6,835 nucleotides of DNA from Actinomycetota bacterium (GCA_903970355.1 CAJCIF010000361.1:1-6835); one strand, 5' to 3'. Counted from the stretch's first letter, positions 1 through 5,667 are shown. The notes: a model not told the origin generated them from the letters alone. Program-made: numbers and translations.

Positions 1-278
1 GCATTCCAGGCTACTTGGACCTTTACAACAGACCGGGTGGAATGCCCTTCCGCCTCATGCCCATGGCACTTCCGCCTAACGGCAATTCGAGATTTCGCAT
101 TGTCACCTTCGCCAAGAACGACCTCGTTATGGATGTCGGCAAAGTCAAACAGCAGTGGGCTGTGAAAGCCTTATTCATTGCCCCGCCTGACCCTCTAGCC
201 AGAAAGCTCCTCAGTACCCAGCCAGCTACTACAACAACACCAGCCGAAACGCCAGCCACATCGGAATCTTCTCATTAG
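1..278 (+). CDS. C-terminal fragment of an unrecognised protein (5' end outside window)
   Basis: An open frame enters from the left edge (first full codon at base 3) and ends at TAG 276-278, leaving about 91 visible residues. I do not recognise the family. The visible part is a basic, moderately hydrophobic segment with a Gly-Gly-Met-Pro-Phe-Arg stretch and alternating beta-like runs (FRIVTF, DLVMDV), then KALFIAPPDPLARKLL. It ends in a low-complexity tail of about 20 residues rich in Thr, Pro, Ala and Ser. The tail looks like a disordered C-terminus, which supports this being a real protein end. A TTG at 15 could be read as a start, but the frame is open upstream of it with no clear ribosome binding site, so I treat the gene as truncated by the window. 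It runs in the same direction as the next gene, 115 bp away. No function is assigned. Confidence 0.6.
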   Translation, partial: IPGYLDLYNRPGGMPFRLMPMALPPNGNSRFRIVTFAKNDLVMDVGKVKQQWAVKALFIAPPDPLARKLLSTQPATTTTPAETPATSESSH

Positions 279-285
279 CGCCTCT

Positions 286-314
286 TTGAACCAGGACTGA
301 CGACCTGGTACGAT
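286..314 (+). promoter_or_regulatory. Candidate sigma70-type promoter upstream of the PATAN protein gene
   Basis: TTGAAC (286-291) and TACGAT (309-314) are 17 bp apart, with TGG just before the -10 (extended -10 form). Each hexamer matches four of six consensus positions. The spacer is bounded by a perfect 6-bp inverted repeat, ACCAGG (290-295) and CCTGGT (304-309), which could be an operator. As a hairpin it lacks a T-run, so it is a poor terminator for the upstream gene. Transcription from here would give a leader of roughly 70 nt before the TTG start at 394. Moderate to weak evidence. Confidence 0.35.
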
Positions 315-377
315 TCCACATCCAGCTCCAGGAAATTAGTTCGAAGAATGGGCATATTGAAGCTGAGGACTTAGCTA

Positions 378-384
378 GAAAAGG
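378..384 (+). promoter_or_regulatory. Ribosome binding site supporting the TTG start at 394
   Basis: GAAAAGG at 378-384 lies 9 nt before TTG 394. An in-frame TAA occupies 391-393, directly before that TTG, so the start cannot be further upstream. The first in-frame ATG is at residue 64, inside the first domain. The TTG is therefore the best start. Confidence 0.5.
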
Positions 385-393
385 CTCCCCTAA

Positions 394-2370
394 TTGTCGT
401 CGTCTCAGTTCGATTTACCGACGGTTAACACAGTCTCTGCCGCCGAAAATGCAGCAGAAGACAAGAATTCTTTTTCGCCCAATCCGTCATTTTTGACTTA
501 CTCCTACCGTGAAACGCTCTTTGCAGAGTTGGAGCGCCTGGCTGAAGCAGGCCGCACCTTTGATGGTTTGATCATCGATTTGATGCAGACGGGCTTTTCG
601 TTGCCCCTGGAAAATATCATCAAATTCAGCAATTTTGCCAAGAGGCTCTTGAGGCAACAAGGCGTACTTTTGTTCGTAAAAGCAGACGGCGCCCTTACCC
701 TTACCAAAGATGATCCCGGCGGCGGACTTACCCTTAACACCTACGACAGCCCTTTTGGAATATTTGCCCGCTATCCGATGCTCGCCGATTATGTTTGCGC
801 CACCGTCGCTGGTATCGATCGTCGCAAATTGCGAGGCGGCGGCAGCACGCTTGCCAATCATATCTTGTATACGTCTACACCGGTTTTAACCGACAAGGGC
901 AAACGGGTGAAGGCGCAGTTTACTTTGCCTGCACCGCAAAGCTGGGTTCTGGCTACCATTGACGATTACTCAACGGTGGAATCCATTGCCCGCACTCTGG
1001 AAAACAAACATCATTTGCCACCGGATGAAGCCATGCGCGTCTTGCAAGAACTTGAATCGCAAAGCCTCATTTTCCCCATTTTTGGACGGATTCAATTCCT
1101 GGCAAACTGCTACCACAATCGCAAACCGTTTCGATTGGGCCGGTACATGGTGGCAGCCAGCATTCTTACCGAACAACAATTGCAAGAGTTATTGGAACGG
1201 CAAGAAGAAGAAGGCTGGGGCAAACAGCAAAAAACTTTCCTGGGACTTCTGGCAGTGCGAGCCGGTTACATCAATACGCGCGAGCTTGAAGTTCTACTTG
1301 ACGATCAATATCTCTACGGTGGCTACCACAAGAAAGGTGAAGAAGGCCCCGGTTCCTCGCGCGGCGTAAACATAGAAACCATGCGCGATTCCATGATTGG
1401 AACTCTGGGCGCAATTGATACAGCGGGGCTATTGCAATCCCTTGCCACCGCCAAGAAAACTGGATTACTGACAGTTGAAAATCACGATAAAGGCTTTGTG
1501 ATTGCATTTGCGGCAGGCAAACCAACACATGCACGCATAAACAAATTGAGAGGCCAGGATGCTCTTACTGAGTTTTTGGTTTCTTGGACTGAGGGTGTCT
1601 TCGTATTTCGCGACAAGATGACCTCGCAAGAGCTCGACGAGCATTGCGTGCTCAAGCAGCCCCTCGACAAAGTGCTTCTTGATTCAGCTCTCTATCAGGA
1701 TCTCGTCTCGAAAATTCTTTCGAATCTGCCCAACGGGCGAAATTCCATTCTCGAACGTGTCTGGAATTTTGAAACGCTCTGGACAAAACTCGCCTCAAGG
1801 CCGCTTAAGTTCCTTGATGAAAGCGTCGTGAAAGAAGCAGACAAGGCTCAGATGGCCGAGCTGGCAACAATGATAGATGGATTGTCCACAATTGATGAAG
1901 TGATCAAAACTTTCGACAAATGGCCGACCCACATGATTCTGAAAGCCGTGCAGTTGTTGCTTGAACACAAATTGCTCAACATCCAACAAGCCAGTCTATT
2001 CCGTCCGCTTTCTATATTCCAGCGCATTGCAGCAGAACTGCAAAAACCGCTTGGCCGAGCGGAAAACAGAGCAATGCTGGAATCCAGTCTTCATCATGTG
2101 CACGGGCAATCTGCATCAGCGGCACGCTTCGATATAGACCAGGAAGGTCGGGTCAGCTTGAACTTAAGCGAAGTGAAACGGGCCGGTATTCCGGTATCGT
2201 CTGTAATACTAGAACTGCGACGCTGGATGGAAGCATATCTCGCCTTCTGCAGGCGGAAACTGGATCCGGCCGATGTCGATAACATTGTGGCCCGCATCGT
2301 TAATGCCGAAGCTGTTTATACTAGAACAACCCAGTTCGATCTGCCTTCCCAACCACAGCCGCCTGGCTAG
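394..2370 (+). CDS. Multidomain signalling protein: MshEN-like tandem motif plus DUF4388/PATAN domain
   Basis: A 658-residue soluble protein with no signal peptide or membrane segment. Visible parts, in order: a disordered N-terminus (1-33); an alpha/beta segment (about 40-140) with a weak STAS-like look (FDGLIIDLM, then VLLFVKADG); a winged-helix-like segment (about 183-230); two 24-residue repeats at 247-270 and 282-305 that fit the MshEN pattern RLG-x6-G-x6-L-x3-L-x2-Q; a DUF4388/PATAN domain (about 335-405: GTLGAIDTAGLLQSL, TGLLTV, GKPTHA, LRGQDAL, GVFVFRD); a second winged-helix-like segment (about 487-533); and a helical C-terminus with a Pro/Gln tail. MshEN modules bind c-di-GMP in pilus and secretion ATPases. 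PATAN domains occur in cyanobacterial response regulators such as PatA and in many unexplored proteins. A cytoplasmic c-di-GMP-responsive adaptor for surface motility or secretion is an inference. The DUF4388 call is fairly firm, the MshEN call good, and the other domains tentative. The short motif QFDLP occurs near both ends. Confidence 0.88.
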   Translation: MSSSQFDLPTVNTVSAAENAAEDKNSFSPNPSFLTYSYRETLFAELERLAEAGRTFDGLIIDLMQTGFSLPLENIIKFSNFAKRLLRQQGVLLFVKADGALTLTKDDPGGGLTLNTYDSPFGIFARYPMLADYVCATVAGIDRRKLRGGGSTLANHILYTSTPVLTDKGKRVKAQFTLPAPQSWVLATIDDYSTVESIARTLENKHHLPPDEAMRVLQELESQSLIFPIFGRIQFLANCYHNRKPFRLGRYMVAASILTEQQLQELLERQEEEGWGKQQKTFLGLLAVRAGYINTRELEVLLDDQYLYGGYHKKGEEGPGSSRGVNIETMRDSMIGTLGAIDTAGLLQSLATAKKTGLLTVENHDKGFVIAFAAGKPTHARINKLRGQDALTEFLVSWTEGVFVFRDKMTSQELDEHCVLKQPLDKVLLDSALYQDLVSKILSNLPNGRNSILERVWNFETLWTKLASRPLKFLDESVVKEADKAQMAELATMIDGLSTIDEVIKTFDKWPTHMILKAVQLLLEHKLLNIQQASLFRPLSIFQRIAAELQKPLGRAENRAMLESSLHHVHGQSASAARFDIDQEGRVSLNLSEVKRAGIPVSSVILELRRWMEAYLAFCRRKLDPADVDNIVARIVNAEAVYTRTTQFDLPSQPQPPG

Positions 2371-2382
2371 TGATAATTGCTC

Positions 2383-3156
2383 TTATTCAACAATAGAGTC
2401 GGCGATAGTATAAAGAGTAGTTTCGGGTTGTGATGACACCAGGACTATATCTATATTATTAGCGTCGACGAGCAAGACAGACATTTTGTTGACGAGGGCT
2501 TCTTCCGGTTTACCTGTCGGTGACGGATGCTCTGCCATCGACTTGCGGTTGAAGGAACCTTTCGGCATCTGGTAGCAAGCCACTTGTTCGTTCTGGCCAT
2601 TTTCGTTGCGGCAATAGGTGAGGTGCCAGACTTTATGTCCGCCGCAGCCAACACAGCATTCATCCAATTTTACGAGGTTCCAGGTTGGGCAATGACCGGT
2701 AAGCGGTGAGCAGCCAACTTCTCTGGCTCCGGCTTTCACATCGACTCTTTCGGGCTTAGCATCTGCACTGACAGTATGATCAACTGCGTGACCAACTATT
2801 TCTTCAGCGCTGATCGGCGATGCTATAGCAGCATTTTGCCTGGTTACAAACATTGTGGCCGCAATGATAAGAACGACTACCAGAGCGGCTGCGCTCAGTA
2901 ATAATCGTCTGCGATTTGGCAGGACTGCAACGGTTTCTGCCTTGACACGACTGCGGAGGCGCGCTTCCAGCCCATCCGGAACTTCAATTTTGTCGCGCAT
3001 AGAAACAGCTTGCTCGTGCAGGGCAGTGAGCTTATTCCAACTGTTTTGGCAGCGCGGGCATTTGTCTAAGTGATGGACAAGTTCGCTCGCTTTTTCATTG
3101 GCCAACTCATCATCAAATAGAGGATTCAAGAGTGAGCAAACTTCTTCGCAATTCAT
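2383..3156 (-). CDS. Membrane-anchored zinc-finger (ZAS/zf-HC2) anti-sigma factor with Cys/His-rich outer domain
   Basis: A 257-residue protein. The N-terminus is a ZAS anti-sigma domain: Cys3, His29, Cys33 and Cys36 give the C...H-x3-C-x2-C zinc site, in the same spacing as I recall for RsrA. It should bind the ECF sigma factor encoded immediately upstream and hold it inactive. A single membrane helix (about 85-105, preceded by NRRR) puts residues from about 107 on outside the cytoplasm. That outer part is unusual: Cys149, His155, Cys156, Cys167, Cys168, Cys171, His174, His178, Cys182 and Cys194 cluster within 46 residues, including a C-x2-C-x2-H motif at 168-174. This resembles a metal, heme or disulfide sensor. 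The ATG overlaps the sigma stop codon as ATGA, with AGGAGG 6 nt upstream, so the two genes are translationally coupled. The family is clear; the signal is unknown. Confidence 0.88.
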   Translation of the reverse strand: MNCEEVCSLLNPLFDDELANEKASELVHHLDKCPRCQNSWNKLTALHEQAVSMRDKIEVPDGLEARLRSRVKAETVAVLPNRRRLLLSAAALVVVLIIAATMFVTRQNAAIASPISAEEIVGHAVDHTVSADAKPERVDVKAGAREVGCSPLTGHCPTWNLVKLDECCVGCGGHKVWHLTYCRNENGQNEQVACYQMPKGSFNRKSMAEHPSPTGKPEEALVNKMSVLLVDANNIDIVLVSSQPETTLYTIADSIVE

Positions 3157-3761
3157 GATGCCCCTCCTTGTTCACCAACCATTTTTTGCTTTACCCGAGC
3201 AGGGGAAACGTATTTTTCAGCAAGGCTTGAAAGTGCAAGCCGTTTACTTAAGAATGATCTTGCTCGTGAAAGTCGCGACATAACAGTACCAATCGGCAAA
3301 TTTAGTGACTGCGCAATATCTTTATAGCTCATGTCTTGAAACTCACGAAGCAAGAATGGCGTTAACATCCATTCCGGAGTTTCCTTGAGCGCTGTATCCA
3401 AATCCACACCTACCTCACTTTTTACCAGCTCTTCTTCTGGTGTATCTTTGCCGTCGGCTAGTTCAGCAATAAAATCTGTATCTTCAAGACCGTCAAGAGG
3501 AACGGGACTCGGGTTGCGCGAAACCCGTCTGACATGGTCTCGAACAGTATTTAAAAGGATGGTTACCAGCCAGGGCTCAATATTGGAACCCTCCTTGAAG
3601 TTGTCAGCATGCTTAAAAGCCTTTAAATAGGTCTCTTGAACCACGTCTTCCGCATCCTCTACATTGCCAAGCCTCGCATAGGCTAGACGATAGAGGCGTT
3701 TCAGGTGTTTATAGGCAGTTTCTTCGAAAGCTTTTCGCACATCCACCGTCCAATGGGCCAT
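3153..3761 (-). CDS. ECF (group 4) RNA polymerase sigma factor
   Basis: A 202-residue sigma factor with the two usual ECF domains. Region 2 spans about 17-80 and contains the region 2.2 signature DAEDVVQETYLKAF (36-49) and the region 2.3/2.4 PWLVTILLNTVRDHVRR part (63-79). An acidic linker follows (about 90-120). Region 4 spans about 125-175, with the helix-turn-helix YKDIAQSLNLPIGTVMSRLSRA (146-167), which contacts the -35 element. A basic tail of about 25 residues extends past the usual end. It directs core polymerase to its own promoters when released by the anti-sigma factor encoded just downstream, with which it overlaps by 4 bp. The ATG at 3761 has no obvious Shine-Dalgarno, but the domain begins soon after it and no better start is seen. 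The specific ECF subgroup and signal are not assigned. Confidence 0.92.
   Translation of the reverse strand: MAHWTVDVRKAFEETAYKHLKRLYRLAYARLGNVEDAEDVVQETYLKAFKHADNFKEGSNIEPWLVTILLNTVRDHVRRVSRNPSPVPLDGLEDTDFIAELADGKDTPEEELVKSEVGVDLDTALKETPEWMLTPFLLREFQDMSYKDIAQSLNLPIGTVMSRLSRARSFLSKRLALSSLAEKYVSPARVKQKMVGEQGGAS
3163..3168 (-). promoter_or_regulatory. Strong Shine-Dalgarno (AGGAGG) of the anti-sigma gene, inside the sigma gene
   Basis: Read on the minus strand, AGGAGG precedes the anti-sigma ATG (3156-3154) by 6 nt and lies in the last codons of the sigma gene. It fixes the anti-sigma start and suggests efficient co-translation, so the inhibitor is made alongside the sigma factor. Confidence 0.8.
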
Positions 3762-3792
3762 ACGTGAGAGGCGGGTAGTTTATTCCCGAACT

Positions 3793-3809
3793 CTAAAAAA
3801 CAATTTTAG
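3793..3809. repeat. Inverted repeat CTAAAA-5-TTTTAG in the sigma gene leader
   Basis: CTAAAA (3793-3798) and TTTTAG (3804-3809) form a perfect 6-bp inverted repeat with a 5-nt centre, about 32 bp upstream of the sigma start codon. It is A/T-rich and weak as an RNA hairpin. It could be an operator or part of a promoter (TAAAAT on the minus strand). No role is established. Confidence 0.35.
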
Positions 3810-3833
3810 CCGACCTGATAAGACAAGACTGTT
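3810..3833 (-). promoter_or_regulatory. Possible ECF-type autoregulatory promoter of the sigma/anti-sigma operon
   Basis: On the minus strand, an AAC core (3833-3831, within CTAAC) is followed 16 nt later by GTCGG (3814-3810). ECF promoters commonly have an AAC-containing -35 and a GTC-like -10 at about this spacing, and ECF genes are often autoregulated. The match is limited to short cores, so this is only a candidate. Transcription would start around 3802-3805, giving a leader of about 40 nt. Confidence 0.2.
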
Positions 3834-3850
3834 AGACGAGAATTAGGCTC

Positions 3851-3881
3851 AGCAGTGCATTTTGCCACCAAGAGCAGTGCA
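3851..3881 (+). promoter_or_regulatory. Direct repeat AGCAGTGCA x2, candidate AraC-family operator
   Basis: AGCAGTGCA occurs at 3851-3859 and 3873-3881, 22 bp start to start (about two helical turns), on the same face of the DNA. AraC-family proteins with two helix-turn-helix units typically bind direct-repeat half-sites about 21 bp apart. The repeats sit 86-116 bp before the regulator's start and in the shared region with the sigma operon. Part of the same stretch is also an inverted repeat, ATTTTGC (3859-3865) and GCAAAAT (3879-3885). Confidence 0.4.
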
Positions 3882-3886
3882 AAATC

Positions 3887-3900
3887 AAAAAATATTTTTT
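3887..3900. repeat. A/T palindrome (A6-TA-T6) between divergent genes
   Basis: Six A, then TA, then six T give a perfect 14-bp palindrome, followed by one more T. It adjoins the candidate AraC operator. It could be an UP-like or bent-DNA element, or a nucleoid-protein site. It is not a terminator: no GC stem precedes it, and no gene on either strand ends here. Confidence 0.5.
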
Positions 3901-3937
3901 TGGTCTTGGGAATAAATGGCCTTTTGACGACGTTTAC

Positions 3938-3956
3938 CCCCTTGAAGAACAAGGGG
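3938..3956 (+). promoter_or_regulatory. Hairpin sequestering the Shine-Dalgarno of the AraC-family gene
   Basis: CCCCTTG (3938-3944) and CAAGGGG (3950-3956) form a perfect 7-bp stem with a 5-nt loop (AAGAA). The 3' arm is the only Shine-Dalgarno-like sequence (AAGGGG, 3951-3956) before the ATG at 3967, 10 nt away. In mRNA the stem would hide the ribosome binding site and lower translation unless opened. Its palindromic form could equally be a DNA operator. Confidence 0.5.
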
Positions 3957-3966
3957 ACTATAACTC

Positions 3967-4968
3967 ATGTATGAACCAACAAATGAATTGGCTACGAAAC
4001 GCATCACCGTAGAACGCGAATCTACGAATGTACCTCTTATTGAAAATGAACCTTACTTTCAATCGGGAGCGCTTTCGAACTTCCACATACTAATGGAAGC
4101 GCATAAAGTGGAATCGTTAGATTTCGTATTCGACAATGTTCAAGAAGACTTGCTGGTATTGAACATCGGTCAGCCCGTTAACTTTAATTGGGAAAGCAAA
4201 GGCGAACACAAAGACCTTTGTCTATCGAGCGGTGATGCGTTGTTGGTTCTAAGCAAAACAGGACCATATCGGTTCAGCACAAAAGGCAGGGGCGATCTTT
4301 TTGTCATTCAATTGCCTCGCCATCAAACTTTAGATCTAGAACTGTCTTCCTTCGAAGCGAATGGAGACTACCTTAAGCAATTTCGAAATCATGGACTCTA
4401 CCACTTAGTTCTTGCTCTTTTTGAGATTGCCAAAAAATCGAATTCAGATGAACCGGAAAGCCTCATCAAAATCATGCAGGCAATCATGTCTCACCTGAAT
4501 GTACAAATTGCCACACCCGATAGCGAGGATACTTCATTGCTAAAACCTCATGATGTCTCATTAATAGCGGATTACATAGTTGCAAATCCGAGCCAAAAAA
4601 TATCCTCGAAAACGCTTGCCAATGTGGTTGGTTTTTCACCAGCACATATGGTGCGACTCTTTAAACGTCATTATGGATTAACACCATTCCGTTATTGGCT
4701 TAATCAGCGGATCGAACGCGCAAAATGGTTGTTAGAGCGCACAGAAATGCCGTTATCGGCCATCGCTAAAGAGCTCGTATTTGAGGACCAAAGCCACTTC
4801 ACCAAAGTTTTTTGCCGCAGCGTCGGTATGACACCAAATCGTTATCGCAGAAACTTTAGAACCAAGAATTCAAACGGAAACGTTGCACTGACAGCGCTTC
4901 CCGTTGAAGCCGGCAATGGCACATACGGAATAGCAGCGAGCAACCATCAGGTTTATGCTCTAAACTAG
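3967..4968 (+). CDS. AraC/XylS-family transcriptional regulator
   Basis: A 333-residue protein. The N-terminal part (about 30-180) looks like a cupin-like sensor/dimerisation region (beta-rich, with LCLSSGDALLVLSKTGPYRF around 84-103), though no ligand can be read from it. The C-terminal part (about 195-297) is a clear AraC DNA-binding domain. The first helix-turn-helix (about 211-237) has KTLANVVGFSPAHMVRLFKR, and the second (about 262-295) has SAIAKELVFEDQSHFTKVF and the family signature GMTPNRYRR. A 35-residue tail of no recognised kind follows. The ATG has AAGGGG 10 nt upstream, within a hairpin. It is divergent from the ECF sigma operon with 205 bp between them, so a joint regulatory region is plausible. 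Its stop codon overlaps that of the convergent transporter gene. The family is certain; the targets are unknown. Confidence 0.93.
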   Translation: MYEPTNELATKRITVERESTNVPLIENEPYFQSGALSNFHILMEAHKVESLDFVFDNVQEDLLVLNIGQPVNFNWESKGEHKDLCLSSGDALLVLSKTGPYRFSTKGRGDLFVIQLPRHQTLDLELSSFEANGDYLKQFRNHGLYHLVLALFEIAKKSNSDEPESLIKIMQAIMSHLNVQIATPDSEDTSLLKPHDVSLIADYIVANPSQKISSKTLANVVGFSPAHMVRLFKRHYGLTPFRYWLNQRIERAKWLLERTEMPLSAIAKELVFEDQSHFTKVFCRSVGMTPNRYRRNFRTKNSNGNVALTALPVEAGNGTYGIAASNHQVYALN

Positions 4969-5537
4969 CCAACGCCGTGCGCAATCAGTTGTGAAAGAAT
5001 CAGGCAACCGGACAACAAATAGATTGATGCAACTGCTACCTTCAATTTCTGCGCAGGCATAACTGTTCTTAGAAAATGTCCGGCTACAATCGCTAAAACA
5101 TTGGAAGCAAGCAGTCCAAGCGTGCTGCCCAGCCAAACTTGCCAGAAACATTGTTCACGCGTGGCAATTGCAAATGTAGCAAGCATTGTCTTATCGCCAA
5201 TTTCAGCAATAAAGAAGGAAAGGACGATTGTGAAAAATGGTCCCCATCTGCTTGTTCGTTCCTTCTCTTCTTCCCCATCATCTTTGCGCAATTCAAGTAA
5301 ACCAAAAGACACAAAGGCGATGCCGGCAAGAAGATTGATCCAGAACATAGGCAAAAACTTTCCGGTAAGAGCGCCGAGAGCCACAGCAATCAAGTTAACC
5401 AGAAGCGAAGCCACTGCAACGGCACTAAGCACGATTAAGGGCTTGTGCTTCGATGTGAAGGCAATCGTTAGTAACTGCGTCTTATCACCGATTTCAGCAA
5501 TGAAGACATAAAAGAGCGCTGTGAAAAATGCGTGCAT
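4965..5537 (-). CDS. GDT1/TMEM165 (UPF0016) family cation transporter, likely Mn2+/Ca2+
   Basis: A 190-residue inner-membrane protein with about six membrane helices in two homologous halves. Each half carries the family hallmark E-x-G-D-K-T: residues 15-20 and 112-117, both as AEIGDKT. The acidic residues of these motifs form the cation site. The halves are joined by a charged loop (about 84-98, KDDGEEEKER). Relatives include the cyanobacterial and plant Mn2+ exporters/thylakoid transporters and Vibrio MneA, so Mn2+ (or Ca2+) efflux in exchange for H+ is the likely activity; the substrate is inferred. I chose the ATG at 5537 because it has GGGGA 8 nt upstream and places the first helix at the usual position. 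An in-frame TTG at 5579 would add 14 residues, but I see no ribosome binding site for it. The stop overlaps the AraC gene stop at CTAG 4965-4968. Confidence 0.93.
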   Translation of the reverse strand: MHAFFTALFYVFIAEIGDKTQLLTIAFTSKHKPLIVLSAVAVASLLVNLIAVALGALTGKFLPMFWINLLAGIAFVSFGLLELRKDDGEEEKERTSRWGPFFTIVLSFFIAEIGDKTMLATFAIATREQCFWQVWLGSTLGLLASNVLAIVAGHFLRTVMPAQKLKVAVASIYLLSGCLILSQLIAHGVG

Positions 5538-5584
5538 CTGAGATTCCCCGAACAAAAAGCCAACACCGAAGCAACGCAAACCGA

Positions 5585-5613
5585 GGCGACAAGATGCACA
5601 ATTGCTCTTCGCC
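5585..5613 (-). other. Predicted hairpin in the 5' leader of the GDT1-family gene
   Basis: On the minus strand the leader contains GGCG/CGCC, AAGA/TCTT and GCA/TGC pairings in register, with a two-base bulge, a single extra A and an ATTG loop, spanning 29 nt. It lies midway between the promoter and the ATG. The transporter family makes a metal-responsive leader conceivable, but I could not match the conserved yybP-ykoY (Mn2+) riboswitch segments. Confidence 0.35.
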
Positions 5614-5638
5614 CATACATATATAGAACCGACGTCCT

Positions 5639-5667
5639 TTTATACCAATCAGAGCCGTTGGTGTCAA
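5639..5667 (-). promoter_or_regulatory. Strong sigma70-type promoter of the GDT1-family gene
   Basis: On the minus strand, TTGACA (5667-5662, perfect -35) and TATAAA (5644-5639) are exactly 17 bp apart. A TGG before the -10 gives the extended form. Transcription should begin near 5632-5635, leaving a leader of about 95 nt before the ATG at 5537. The spacer is bounded by CCAA/TTGG, and the -35 overlaps a 14-bp palindrome (5665-5678), either of which could be a repressor site. Confidence 0.75.

Noticed and set aside
487..861. Minus-strand open frame of 124 codons opposite the start of the PATAN gene
   Set aside because: Antisense to conserved-looking coding sequence, with no family resemblance.
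959..1369. Plus-strand open frame of 136 codons inside the PATAN gene
   Set aside because: It is an alternative frame within a gene with clear domains, with no ribosome binding site and a composition that looks random.
2380..2398. Possible bidirectional terminator between the first convergent pair (CTCT-T-ATT / AATAGAG)
   Set aside because: The stem has a bulge, is A/T-rich, overlaps the end of the anti-sigma gene and has no T-run.
3924..3929. TTGACG as a -35 element for the AraC-family gene
   Set aside because: No acceptable -10 lies 16-18 bp downstream, and transcription would begin at or inside the start codon region.
5101..5511. Plus-strand open frame of 136 codons opposite the transporter gene
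   Set aside because: It lies wholly antisense to a clear GDT1-family gene and its product has no recognisable domain; it is a shadow of the membrane-protein codons.
5538..5579. Longer transporter start at TTG 5579
   Set aside because: No Shine-Dalgarno before it and the extra 14 residues precede the normal family start; the ATG at 5537 has GGGGA upstream.
5538..5640. yybP-ykoY manganese riboswitch in the transporter leader
   Set aside because: The leader length and gene type fit, but I cannot find the conserved loop segments by eye.
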